From contig DURF01000178.1 of assembly GCA_012837395.1 (NCBI GenBank), positions 1-7,119 on the forward strand: 7,119 nt of DNA, read 5' to 3'. Position 1 is the stretch's first letter, and each line of letters starts with the position of its first letter. The notes under the pieces were generated by a model. The model made no database searches, was not told the DNA's origin, and was given only the letters and a program-made list of their open reading frames with translations. A program made the translations under genes and the position numbers. The DNA is from Acholeplasma sp. Its GTDB lineage: Bacteria; Bacillota_I; Bacilli_A; Acholeplasmatales; Acholeplasmataceae. Shown here piece after piece: positions 1-7,102 of this stretch.

Positions 1-1
1 A

Positions 2-919
2 ACATTTATTCCTATAACATATTTAGTTAATAAAAATAGCGATTTGACACTCAAAATATTAAAGCCATTTAACTTACTAGCTAAAGCATTATTTTTACCA
101 GTAACATATCTATTTAATATTTTAAGAAACATTGTTTCTAAAGGAAACATTGAAACCATGACAGAAGATGACTTTTTAGAAATTATTGAACATGCAGAGC
201 AACACGATGGAATCAGTTCTAATGAAAGTAAGTTAATTAAGAACGTACTTGAATTTCATGATTTAAAAGTAACTGATATCTTTACACCAAGAATTGATGT
301 AATTGCAGTTGATAAAAACACTAAACCACATGATATTTTAGATGTGTTTATTAAATCAGGATATTCAAGATTACCTCTTTATAATGAAGATATTGATGAT
401 ATTGTTGGAATAATTAATTATAAAGATTTATATGCTAAAGTTATTCATAAAAAACAACCATTAGAATCAATCATCCAATCACCAGTTGAAATAACTGAGT
501 ATATGGAAGTAACTGATTTACTAAGTTTACTAAAACTAAACAAAGCTCACATGGCAGTAGTTAAAGATGAATTTGGTGGTACATTAGGTATCGCAACTAT
601 GGAAGATATCTTAGAAGAATTAGTTGGTGATATTTGGGATGAACATGATATAGTAATTGATAATATTAAGCCTTTAAATGATAATAGATACTTAGTATTA
701 GGGTCAACATATTTAGATGATTTAGCAGAAGAATTAGAAATTGATGATTTTAACGAGGACGATTATTTAACTGTTAATGGTTGGGTTTTAGCTAGTTTAG
801 GTAAAATGGGGGTCAAAGGTGATAGATTTGTTTATGAGAACTTAGAAGTTGTTGTAACAAAGGCTAACAATCGCCAAATATTAGAAGTAGAAATTAAAGT
901 ATTAGAAAATATTAATTAA
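2..919 (+). CDS. HlyC/CorC (CNNM)-family CBS-domain membrane protein, 5'-truncated by the window
   Basis: This is the C-terminal part of a membrane protein of the UPF0053/HlyC-CorC family, whose members are linked to Mg2+/divalent cation transport or resistance. The frame is open back to position 2. A TTG at 44 could serve as a start, but it has no Shine-Dalgarno site, and the upstream residues (TFIPITYLVNKNSD) continue a membrane-proximal segment, so the gene very probably starts outside the window with its DUF21/CNNM domain. Numbering from the TTG: a hydrophobic stretch at about 8-30; a first CBS domain at about 79-130 (TPRIDVIAVD, then SRLPLYNEDIDDIVGIINYKDL); a second CBS domain at about 145-200 (AHMAVVKDEFGGTLGIATMEDILEELVGDIWDE, a family hallmark); and a CorC/HlyC C-terminal domain at about 208-288. 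The CBS pair usually binds adenine nucleotides. It ends in TAA and is followed by a terminator. The family call is firm; the transported ion and gene name cannot be fixed. Confidence 0.9.
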   Translation, partial: TFIPITYLVNKNSDLTLKILKPFNLLAKALFLPVTYLFNILRNIVSKGNIETMTEDDFLEIIEHAEQHDGISSNESKLIKNVLEFHDLKVTDIFTPRIDVIAVDKNTKPHDILDVFIKSGYSRLPLYNEDIDDIVGIINYKDLYAKVIHKKQPLESIIQSPVEITEYMEVTDLLSLLKLNKAHMAVVKDEFGGTLGIATMEDILEELVGDIWDEHDIVIDNIKPLNDNRYLVLGSTYLDDLAEELEIDDFNEDDYLTVNGWVLASLGKMGVKGDRFVYENLEVVVTKANNRQILEVEIKVLENIN

Positions 920-933
920 TAAATTATTGCAAG

Positions 934-959
934 AGACTAGAAAAATTCTAGTCTTTTTT
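934..959 (+). terminator. Rho-independent terminator of the CBS-domain gene
   Basis: A 9-bp perfect stem (AGACTAGAA at 934-942 with TTCTAGTCT at 946-954) closes a 3-nt loop and runs into six T residues (954-959). It lies 15 bp after the TAA stop of the plus-strand gene, so it ends that transcript before the convergent lipoprotein gene. Confidence 0.85.
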
Positions 960-963
960 GCGT

Positions 964-998
964 AAAAAAAGAACCTAGAAGTTTTAAGTTCTAAGTTC
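964..998 (-). terminator. Rho-independent terminator of the lipoprotein gene (minus strand)
   Basis: Read on the minus strand, GAACTTAGAA (998-989) pairs with TTCTAGGTTC (980-971) as a 10-bp stem with one G-U pair and an 8-nt loop. A run of seven T residues follows (970-964). It lies 20 bp after the lipoprotein stop codon and only 4 bp from the opposing terminator, so the two convergent genes have separate terminators. Confidence 0.8.
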
Positions 999-1017
999 CA
1001 TATTTTTTAAATACTTA

Positions 1018-1875
1018 TTATTTAATAAATGCGAATGCCCCTTCAACAACAGCTTTATATGATGAAGTTGTAATTGTAACATTTGTTAATCCATCAAGTG
1101 ATGCATTTTTATTATCTTTATAAGCTTTTTCAATTAGATTTGCTTGTTCAAACCATTCTAATTTGTTATTATCTTTCAAGTATTTTATATAATCAGCTTC
1201 GCTTAAGTCATATTGTTCATGCATTCTATATGCATAACCTAATTCTTTTTTAGACTTAGCATTCCATTTTAATTCACTTGATTGAATTGTATCAATGAAA
1301 ACACTTGATACTTTACCATTTTTAGTTGTTACTTCTGCCCAAACAACTTGTGGTGAACCATAATTAACTGAAACTTCAAAGTCAACAAATTTATTATTTC
1401 TTGCATTTTCTAAAGCTTTTTCAACAACAGTAGAATATCCGCCATCAGCAATTGTAACACCAGTTACACCGTCTATTGCTAAATCTTTACCGATGTTTGC
1501 TAAGAAATGATCTTCAATAAGTTTGGCTTGTTCAAACCATTCTAATTTGTTATTATCTTTTAAGTATTTTATATAATCTTCTTCGCTTAAGTCATATTGT
1601 TGATGCATTCTATATGCATAACCTAATTCTTTTTTAGATTTAGCATTCCAAGCAAAACTACCTTCAGTTACTGTTGCTTGTAAAGCATCTAATGTAATAC
1701 TTTCAACTTTACCATCTTTAACTACAACATCTGCCCATGTAATCATTGGTGTACCGTAGTTATCTCCTAATTCAAACGCTCTAAATGTTCCGTCTTGTGC
1801 AAATTCTTTCTTTCCGCATGCTAATAAAGCAACGCTTAAAAGTGCAATTACAAATACACTCATAAATCTTTTCAT
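1018..1875 (-). CDS. Lipoprotein with two tandem FMN_bind-like domains (PplA-like)
   Basis: This is a predicted surface lipoprotein of 285 aa. The signal peptide (MKR, then a hydrophobic core) ends in the lipobox LLAC with Cys20, the only cysteine, so the mature protein would be lipid-anchored outside the membrane. Two repeats of about 128 residues follow (about 30-158 and 163-285). Each has an N-terminal part NYG[T/S]P..WA[D/E]V..K.GKV, a core WNAKSKKELGYAYRMH...LEWFEQA, and a C-terminal motif near a final helix: DGVTGVT (135-141) and DGLTNVT (261-267). These motifs resemble the Dxx[S/T]G[A/V]T site of FMN_bind domains, where ApbE attaches FMN to the last Thr. The two-domain layout recalls Listeria PplA of flavin-based extracellular electron transfer; that assignment is inference from remembered family features. 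Repeat 2 has Asn in place of the motif Gly. The start is supported by AAGGAGG (1890-1884), 8 nt before the ATG. The gene is monocistronic, convergent with the CBS-domain gene and divergent from lepA. Confidence 0.85.
   Translation of the reverse strand: MKRFMSVFVIALLSVALLACGKKEFAQDGTFRAFELGDNYGTPMITWADVVVKDGKVESITLDALQATVTEGSFAWNAKSKKELGYAYRMHQQYDLSEEDYIKYLKDNNKLEWFEQAKLIEDHFLANIGKDLAIDGVTGVTIADGGYSTVVEKALENARNNKFVDFEVSVNYGSPQVVWAEVTTKNGKVSSVFIDTIQSSELKWNAKSKKELGYAYRMHEQYDLSEADYIKYLKDNNKLEWFEQANLIEKAYKDNKNASLDGLTNVTITTSSYKAVVEGAFAFIK
1142..1266 (-). repeat. Intragenic direct repeat, copy in domain 2
   Basis: This 125-bp segment of the lipoprotein gene is the partner of 1526-1650, exactly 384 bp (128 codons) away. 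By eye there are 5 mismatches (about 96% identity), in four codons, two of them silent. It encodes residues of about 204-245 (WNAKSKKEL to EWFEQA). The flanking parts of the two domains are far more diverged. Confidence 0.9.
1526..1650 (-). repeat. Intragenic direct repeat, copy in domain 1
   Basis: This is the partner of the 1142-1266 repeat and encodes residues of about 76-117 of the lipoprotein. Differences from the other copy give Gln92 for Glu220 and Glu99 for Ala227, plus two silent changes. Confidence 0.9.
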
Positions 1876-1942
1876 ATTAAATTCCTCCTTGTTTTTTTCA
1901 CCTATGTCAATTAATATGCAACACTTTTTAAAAATTAAATTT

Positions 1943-1957
1943 ATGAAAACGTTTTTT
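1943..1957. promoter_or_regulatory. Possible cre-like operator in the divergent control region
   Basis: ATGAAAACGTTTTTT at 1943-1957 fits the CcpA cre consensus WTGNAARCGNWWWCA at 13 of 15 positions; only the final CA is missing. It contains the perfect palindrome AAAACGTTTT (1946-1955). It lies between the lipoprotein start and the lepA promoter, so it could affect either gene. In such AT-rich DNA a match of this kind may be chance. Confidence 0.25.
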
Positions 1958-1965
1958 TCTCTTTA

Positions 1966-1995
1966 TTGTCAAGTTTTATAAAAATATGGTAAAAT
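1966..1995 (+). promoter_or_regulatory. lepA promoter (sigma-A type)
   Basis: TTGTCA (1966-1971) and TAAAAT (1990-1995) are separated by 18 bp and match the housekeeping -35/-10 pattern at 5 of 6 positions each. Transcription would start near 2002 and leave a leader of only about 20 nt that carries the ribosome binding site AAGGTGAT (2009-2015 region). Confidence 0.65.
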
Positions 1996-2021
1996 AGTAA
2001 AGATAAGAAAGGTGATTATAA

Positions 2022-3845
2022 ATGGACAATATAAATCATAACGATAGACAAAAATACATTCGCAATTTTTCAATAATTGCCCATATTGATCATGGAAAAT
2101 CTACTCTTGCAGATAGATTGCTTCAAAATACTAATACAGTTGAACAAAGAGAAATGAAGTCTCAAGTTTTAGATTCAATGGATATAGAACGTGAAAGAGG
2201 CATTACAATTAAGCTTAATGCTGCAAGAATGGAATATAAATCCAAAGATGGTAATACATATATAATGAATTTAATCGATACACCAGGTCATGTCGATTTT
2301 ACTTATGAAGTATCAAGATCTTTGGCTGCCTGTGAAGGTGCTATTTTAGTTGTTGATGCTGTACAAGGTATTCAAGCTCAAACGCTTGCAAATGTTTATT
2401 TAGCACTTGATAATAACTTAGATTTAGTTCCGGTTATTAACAAAATAGATTTAATAAACGCTGATCCAGATAAAGTAAAAAAAGAAATTGAAGATGTAAT
2501 TGGAATCGATGCATCAGATGCAGTTTTAGCTTCTGCTAAAGAAGGAATTGGAATCGATGAAATATTAGAAAAAATTGTTACAGATATTCCAGCACCAAAC
2601 GGTAGTATCGATAAACCACTTAAAGCATTAGTGTTTGACTCACTATTTGATCAATATCGTGGTGTTATACCATCAATAAGAGTAATTGATGGTTCAATTA
2701 AAAAAGGCGATGAAATTAAATTCATGGCCTCAAAAGCAACCTATGAAGTCATTGAAGTTGGAGTATTTAAACCAAAAATGACCCCAGTTGATGCATTATT
2801 ACCAGGTGATGTTGGTTATATTACAGCTGCAATTAAATCAATTGATACGGTTGGTGTTGGTGATACGATAACTCATGCTAATAAACCAACAAGTGAAGCA
2901 CTACCTGGATACCGTAAAATGAATCCGGTTGTATTTAGTGGACTTTATCCAATTGATAGTAAGGATTATATTGCTTTAAAAGAAGCATTAGAAAAACTAA
3001 AACTTAATGATGCATCACTTGATTTTGAACCTGAATCATCTCAAGCTTTAGGCTTTGGATTTAGAACAGGTTTCTTTGGACTTCTGCATATGGAAATTAT
3101 TCAAGAGCGAATTAGAAGAGAGTTTAATGTTGATCTACTTGCGACTGCTCCATCAGTTATATATAAAGTAACACTGACTAACGGAGAAGTTATCGAAGTG
3201 GATAATCCCTACAAACTTCCTGATATGCAAAGAGTTGAAAAAATTGAAGAACCATTCGTAAAAGCAACCCTTATGGCACCAAGCGAATACGTTGGGGCCA
3301 TTATGGAGTTATCACAAAAGAAACGTGGTATCTTTGAAAACATGGTTTATTTAGATGCTAATCGTGTATCAATTGTATATTACTTACCATTATCAGAAAT
3401 AGTTTATGATTTCTTTGATAAATTAAAATCAAGTACCAAAGGTTATGCAACCTTTGATTATGAAATTTCTGATTACCGTCAATCAAAACTGCAAAAAATG
3501 GATATCTTAATTCATGGCGAAGTAGTTGATGCACTATCTGTAATAGTACATCGTGATTTTGCATATCATCGAGGAAAAATTGTTACTGAAAAATTAAAGG
3601 ATTTAATACCAAGACAACTTTTCGAAGTTCCAATTCAAGCAGCTATTGGTGGTAAAATAATCGCAAGATCAACTGTTAGAGCTGTGAGAAAAGATGTTAT
3701 TGCTAAGTGTTATGGTGGGGATATTACGAGAAAGAAAAAACTTCTTGAACGTCAAAAAGAAGGAAAGAAACGTATGAAATCAGTCGGTAGTGTCGAAGTA
3801 CCACAAGAAGCATTCTTAGCTATTTTATCAACTTCAGAAGATTAA
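2022..3845 (+). CDS. lepA: Elongation factor 4 (LepA), ribosome back-translocase GTPase
   Basis: LepA/EF4 is a ribosome-associated translational GTPase that resembles EF-G without domain IV, with reported roles in back-translocation, initiation and ribosome assembly. The protein is 607 aa, close to the usual ~600. All G motifs are present: G1 AHIDHGKST (20-28), G2 RGIT (59-62), G3 DTPGH (86-90) with the catalytic His90, G4 NKID (140-143) and G5 SAK (171-173). Later come the EF-G-like domain with [16 protein letters not shown] and the LepA-specific C-terminal domain ending in [20 protein letters not shown] and [12 protein letters not shown], which is typical. The ATG is preceded by AAGGTGAT at 6-7 nt. 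It has its own promoter and terminator, so it is probably monocistronic although it precedes the hemW-like gene, as lepA precedes hemW in Bacillus. Nothing in it looks abnormal. Confidence 0.98.
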   Translation: MDNINHNDRQKYIRNFSIIAHIDHGKSTLADRLLQNTNTVEQREMKSQVLDSMDIERERGITIKLNAARMEYKSKDGNTYIMNLIDTPGHVDFTYEVSRSLAACEGAILVVDAVQGIQAQTLANVYLALDNNLDLVPVINKIDLINADPDKVKKEIEDVIGIDASDAVLASAKEGIGIDEILEKIVTDIPAPNGSIDKPLKALVFDSLFDQYRGVIPSIRVIDGSIKKGDEIKFMASKATYEVIEVGVFKPKMTPVDALLPGDVGYITAAIKSIDTVGVGDTITHANKPTSEALPGYRKMNPVVFSGLYPIDSKDYIALKEALEKLKLNDASLDFEPESSQALGFGFRTGFFGLLHMEIIQERIRREFNVDLLATAPSVIYKVTLTNGEVIEVDNPYKLPDMQRVEKIEEPFVKATLMAPSEYVGAIMELSQKKRGIFENMVYLDANRVSIVYYLPLSEIVYDFFDKLKSSTKGYATFDYEISDYRQSKLQKMDILIHGEVVDALSVIVHRDFAYHRGKIVTEKLKDLIPRQLFEVPIQAAIGGKIIARSTVRAVRKDVIAKCYGGDITRKKKLLERQKEGKKRMKSVGSVEVPQEAFLAILSTSED

Positions 3846-3849
3846 TAAT

Positions 3850-3894
3850 AAATGTCTGTTTCATTAATTACTTTGAAACAGACATTTTTCTTTT
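3850..3894 (+). terminator. Rho-independent terminator of lepA
   Basis: A perfect 14-bp stem (AAATGTCTGTTTCA at 3850-3863 with TGAAACAGACATTT at 3874-3887) and a 10-nt loop are followed by the T-rich tail TTCTTTT to 3894. It begins 5 bp after the lepA stop and separates lepA from the next transcription unit. Confidence 0.92.
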
Positions 3895-3921
3895 AAATAG
3901 AAACTTAAAGTATAGTATAAT
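3893..3921 (+). promoter_or_regulatory. Promoter of the hemW-like/xerD/deoB unit
   Basis: A perfect -10 box TATAAT lies at 3916-3921. The best -35 at 17 bp is TTAAAT (3893-3898), only a partial match that touches the end of the lepA terminator. Transcription would start near 3928, leaving a leader of about 20 nt with AAAGGAG (3935-3941) 7 nt before the ATG. The -10 is convincing; the -35 is weak. Confidence 0.55.
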
Positions 3922-3948
3922 AAATATAAGAACAAAAGGAGATAAACT

Positions 3949-5025
3949 ATGTTAGGACTTTATATAAATATTCCATTTAATAAAACAATTAGTAATTATC
4001 AAAATAGTAATAGTTTATTAGATAGTGATGAATATCAAGTAAATAAATATGTTAATCACTTAATTTTAGAATTACGTACTTATAGCAACTATTTTGATCG
4101 AGTAAAAACAATTTATATCGGTGGTGGTGTTCCAACAGTTTTAACATTAGAACAAATGGAGCGTATTTTTAAATGGTTAACTCTTATTAAACCGATTGAA
4201 TTTAATATTGAAATTGAAGTGGATACATTCAAAGAAGAACACGCTAAACTATTTAAAAGGTATGGTGTTAATAGAGTAGTAATAAAAGCTGATACACTTA
4301 ATAATAAGTTATTAGAAGATTTAAACCGTAAATATAATAAAGAACAAATTATTAAAACAATTAAGTTATTAAATGCTTATAGTATTAAAAATATTAATGT
4401 TGATTTAAAGTTTGGTCTACCTAACCAAACCTTAAATCATGTTAAAAATGATCTAAAGGAAATTAAAAAATTAAAAATTTCCCATATATCATATTATCAA
4501 TTAGAGATAGAAGAAGATTCATTCTTCTACAATAACAAGATTGAAAGCGATCAAGACTTAGCTATTAAAATGTTTGAACATATAATAAAAGATTTAAAGA
4601 AACATGAATACAATCATTATGAAATAACTCATTTTGCTCTAAATAATCAGGTTTCACTTCATAATACTCTCTATTGGACTTTAGAAGAATATATTGGTGT
4701 TGGACTAGGATCACATGGTTTTATTAATAATTACCGAACATTTAATAATAGTGATATTAATGAATACTTTCATAATCCACTTCAAGATAAAGAACTACAA
4801 ACAACAAATGATAACATTAAAAACTATTTAATATTTGGGCTAAGATTAAGAAGAGGTATTAATTTAATTGATTTTAAAAACAAATATAAAGTTGATATTT
4901 TAGAAAGATATCCAAAATTGAATAGTTTAATTGATAATAAAATATTAGAAATTAATAACGGAAATTTAAGATTAACAAGCAATGGAATCTTTTATAGTAA
5001 CTTAGTATTTGAGGTCTTTATATGA
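3949..5025 (+). CDS. hemW: HemW-like protein lacking the radical-SAM cysteines
   Basis: This 358-aa protein belongs to the HemW/HemN-like radical-SAM group (HemW is a heme chaperone once annotated as coproporphyrinogen III oxidase; usual length about 380). The N-terminus LYINIPF aligns with the family's LYIHIPFC, but the CxxxCxxC ligands of the [4Fe-4S] cluster are Asn11, Ser15 and Gln18, with spacing and Tyr17 kept. There is no cysteine in the whole protein. Retained features: IGGGVPT (57-63, family GGGTPS), YGVNR (105-109), VDLKFGLPNQT (151-161), HISYYQLEIEEDS (179-191), the HemW signature HNTLYW (238-243), and GLRLRRG (297-303). The family GVQS segment is KADT (112-115), and EANP is EVDT. 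It therefore should not do radical chemistry; a heme-binding or structural role is possible but unproven. The ORF is intact, with good translation signals and a 4-bp overlap with xerD, so it is not an obvious pseudogene. Its place after lepA is the ancestral hemW position in Firmicutes. Confidence 0.85.
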   Translation: MLGLYINIPFNKTISNYQNSNSLLDSDEYQVNKYVNHLILELRTYSNYFDRVKTIYIGGGVPTVLTLEQMERIFKWLTLIKPIEFNIEIEVDTFKEEHAKLFKRYGVNRVVIKADTLNNKLLEDLNRKYNKEQIIKTIKLLNAYSIKNINVDLKFGLPNQTLNHVKNDLKEIKKLKISHISYYQLEIEEDSFFYNNKIESDQDLAIKMFEHIIKDLKKHEYNHYEITHFALNNQVSLHNTLYWTLEEYIGVGLGSHGFINNYRTFNNSDINEYFHNPLQDKELQTTNDNIKNYLIFGLRLRRGINLIDFKNKYKVDILERYPKLNSLIDNKILEINNGNLRLTSNGIFYSNLVFEVFI

Positions 5026-5921
5026 AATATATCGTGAAGGATTTCGAATATTATTTAAGAAAAGAACGTGGATTATCTAATAATACAATTAGTAGTTATT
5101 TAAATGATATTAACCAATATATAGTCTTTTTAGAAAAATATCACCATATAAAAACACCCAAAAAATTAACTAAAAAAGTATTAGATAACTATTTAAAAAA
5201 CTTAAGAAGTAAGTTTTCAAGTGCATCATATGCAAGAAAACTTACTGCTATAAAAAGTTTTTATAAGTTTCTTCATTTAGAAAATGAGATAGAAGAAGAT
5301 CTAGCAAAGACAGTTGAAACACCTAAAACTAAAAAGAAGTTACCGCAAGTTTTAACAATTGATGAAGTAAATAATTTGTTTAAAGCAATTGATAATAATA
5401 CACCACTAGGCTTAAGAAATACAGCATTATTAGAGTTTATCTATGGCTCGGGATTAAGAGTTTCAGAACTCTTAAATATCAGTTTAAAAGACATTCATTT
5501 AAATGATTCTTATATAACAGTAGTTGGTAAAGGTGATAAAGAAAGAATGGTTCCAATCTCTAGATCAGCGGTTAGTGCATGTAGGAAATATTTGATTAAT
5601 GGTCGTGAAGAATTAATAAAATCAAACACTAATTACTTGTTTATAAATAACAATGGAACTAAACTTTCAAGGCAAGGATTCCATAAAGTTTTAAAAGGAT
5701 TAGCAGTTGATGCTGGAGTTGAAATAGACATATCTGCACATACACTAAGGCACTCATTCGCAACCCATTTATTGGAAAATGGAATGGACCTTAGAACCCT
5801 ACAAATTCTACTAGGTCATGAAGATATTTCAACTACCCAAATATACACACATATAAGTAATAAAAGATTAAGCGAAGTGTATGAAAAGTCTCATCCACGC
5901 GCTAAAAAAGAAGGAGAATAA
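5022..5921 (+). CDS. xerD: Tyrosine recombinase XerD
   Basis: XerD is a site-specific tyrosine recombinase that acts with XerC/CodV at dif to resolve chromosome dimers. It is 299 aa, like XerD of E. coli and RipX of Bacillus (about 296-298). The N-terminal SAM-like core-binding domain covers about 1-90 ([23 protein letters not shown]). The catalytic domain has the full set: Arg146 ([10 protein letters not shown]), Lys170 (GKGDKER), His240 and Arg243 ([15 protein letters not shown]), His266 ([15 protein letters not shown]) and nucleophile Tyr275. The C-terminal [13 protein letters not shown] is XerD-like rather than XerC-like. The start ATG overlaps the hemW-like stop in ATGA, with GAGG (5011-5014) 7 nt upstream, indicating translational coupling. 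deoB follows after 2 bp, as ripX-drm in Bacillus. A phage integrase is unlikely given length and context. No dif site was found in the window. Confidence 0.93.
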   Translation: MKYIVKDFEYYLRKERGLSNNTISSYLNDINQYIVFLEKYHHIKTPKKLTKKVLDNYLKNLRSKFSSASYARKLTAIKSFYKFLHLENEIEEDLAKTVETPKTKKKLPQVLTIDEVNNLFKAIDNNTPLGLRNTALLEFIYGSGLRVSELLNISLKDIHLNDSYITVVGKGDKERMVPISRSAVSACRKYLINGREELIKSNTNYLFINNNGTKLSRQGFHKVLKGLAVDAGVEIDISAHTLRHSFATHLLENGMDLRTLQILLGHEDISTTQIYTHISNKRLSEVYEKSHPRAKKEGE

Positions 5922-5923
5922 TT

Positions 5924-7102
5924 ATGTACAAAAGAGTGTTTTTAATAGTACTAGATAGCGTTGGAATTGGTGAATTACCGGACGCTAAAGAGTATAATGA
6001 TTTAGGAGCAAATACGCTAGGTAATATTGCTAAAAAAATGGATTTAAATATTCCGAATTTACAAAGTTTAGGACTAGGAAATATAGCTCCTATTCAAAAC
6101 GTTCCACCAGTAAAAAACCCTAAGGCATTTTATACTAAAATGATGGAAGCATCACTTGGAAAAGATACCATGACTGGTCACTGGGAAATCATGGGTTTAT
6201 ATATAGATACACCTTTTCAAACATTTACAGAAACAGGATTTCCTAAAGAATTAATCGATGAATTAGAACAAAGGACAGGTTATAAAACAATAGGAAATAT
6301 TGCTGCTTCAGGTACTGAAATTATTAAAGACTTAGGTGAAGAACATATGAAAACCAAAGCTTTAATAGTCTATACTTCAGCCGATAGTGTCTTACAGATT
6401 GCGATGCATGAAGATATAATTCCTATTGAAGAGCAATATAAAATTTGTGAAATAGCAAGAGAAATAACCATGAAACCAGAGTGGAAAGTAGGACGTGTAA
6501 TAGCAAGACCTTTCGTTGGAACTAATAAAAATGATTTTAAAAGAACAGCAAACAGACATGATTATGCATTAAAACCATTCGATAAAACAACTCTAAATTT
6601 CTTAGAAGAAAGTGGATTTGATGTAATAGCATTAGGAAAAATAAACGATATTTATGATGGATATGGAATCACTAAGTTTAGTAAAACTGTTAGTAACAAA
6701 GATGGAATGAATCAAATTATTGAATATTCTAAAAAAGATTTTAGTGGATTATGCTTTTTAAATTTAGTAGACTTTGATGCCTTATATGGTCACAGAAGAG
6801 ACCCAATTGGATATGGAAAAGCAATAGAAGAATTTGATTTAGATTTACCAAAATTAATGAGTAATTTAAATGATGATGATCTTTTAATATTAACTGCAGA
6901 TCACGGAAATGATCCTACGCATCACGGGACAGATCATACTAGAGAGTATGTTCCATTATTAGTTTATTCACCTAAGTTTACTGAAGGTAATAATATTGAA
7001 ATCAGAAAAACATTTGCTGACATTGGAGCTACATTAAGTGATATATTTAATGTAGAAAAACCAAAACATGGAAAGTCATTTTTAAAAGACTTAAAAATCT
7101 AA
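5924..7102 (+). CDS. deoB: Phosphopentomutase (DeoB)
   Basis: DeoB interconverts ribose-1-phosphate and ribose-5-phosphate (and the deoxyribose forms), feeding sugar from nucleoside phosphorolysis into central metabolism. It is a cytosolic Mn-dependent enzyme of the alkaline phosphatase superfamily; the length of 392 aa is normal. Seen motifs: the metal Asp11 in [24 protein letters not shown] (28-36); [14 protein letters not shown] (79-92) with the phosphorylated Thr within TMT (82-84); the metal-site set Asp285 and His290 ([14 protein letters not shown]), Asp326 and His327 (TADHGND) and His338 ([10 protein letters not shown]); plus [14 protein letters not shown] and [12 protein letters not shown]. 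It starts 2 bp after xerD, with its AAGGAG (5911-5916) inside the end of xerD, 7 nt before ATG, so it is the third gene of the unit. In Bacillus a purine nucleoside phosphorylase follows; here the window ends 17 bp after the stop. Confidence 0.97.
   Translation: MYKRVFLIVLDSVGIGELPDAKEYNDLGANTLGNIAKKMDLNIPNLQSLGLGNIAPIQNVPPVKNPKAFYTKMMEASLGKDTMTGHWEIMGLYIDTPFQTFTETGFPKELIDELEQRTGYKTIGNIAASGTEIIKDLGEEHMKTKALIVYTSADSVLQIAMHEDIIPIEEQYKICEIAREITMKPEWKVGRVIARPFVGTNKNDFKRTANRHDYALKPFDKTTLNFLEESGFDVIALGKINDIYDGYGITKFSKTVSNKDGMNQIIEYSKKDFSGLCFLNLVDFDALYGHRRDPIGYGKAIEEFDLDLPKLMSNLNDDDLLILTADHGNDPTHHGTDHTREYVPLLVYSPKFTEGNNIEIRKTFADIGATLSDIFNVEKPKHGKSFLKDLKI

Larger units (their letters stand above)
1876..2021. 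other. Divergent intergenic control region (lipoprotein / lepA)
   Basis: This 146-bp gap holds the start signals of two divergent genes. On the minus side the lipoprotein has a strong Shine-Dalgarno site (AAGGAGG, 1890-1884). Its promoter is not clear: a minus-strand TTGACA (1972-1967) is a good -35 box but has no good -10 at 17 bp, the closest being CATAAA at 21 bp, while TATTAA (1916-1911) is a possible -10 without a good -35. On the plus side is the lepA promoter. TTGTCA (plus) and TTGACA (minus) overlap in the same TTGTCAA, so the two promoters may share DNA. No small gene is seen. Confidence 0.6.

Noticed and set aside
920..1017. Small RNA or CRISPR-like structure in the hairpin-rich gap
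   Set aside because: Both hairpins have T-tails directed away from their genes and are explained as two convergent terminators.
1905..1925. TATTAA/CATATT as the -10 of the lipoprotein promoter
   Set aside because: No acceptable -35 box lies 16-18 bp upstream, so it is mentioned only as a possibility in the intergenic entry.
3358..3564. Open frame of 68 codons on the minus strand inside lepA
   Set aside because: It lies wholly antisense to a strongly conserved part of lepA, shows no ribosome binding site or recognisable motif, and is a chance shadow frame.
3949..5025. hemW-like gene as a pseudogene
   Set aside because: The frame is full length with no stop or frameshift, has a good Shine-Dalgarno site and promoter -10, keeps several family motifs, and is coupled to xerD; loss of catalytic residues alone does not show it is dead.
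5022..5921. Tyrosine recombinase as a sign of a phage or integrative element
   Set aside because: Its length, XerD-type C-terminus, housekeeping neighbours and xerD-deoB order point to the chromosomal XerD; no att repeats, tRNA gene or phage genes are present.
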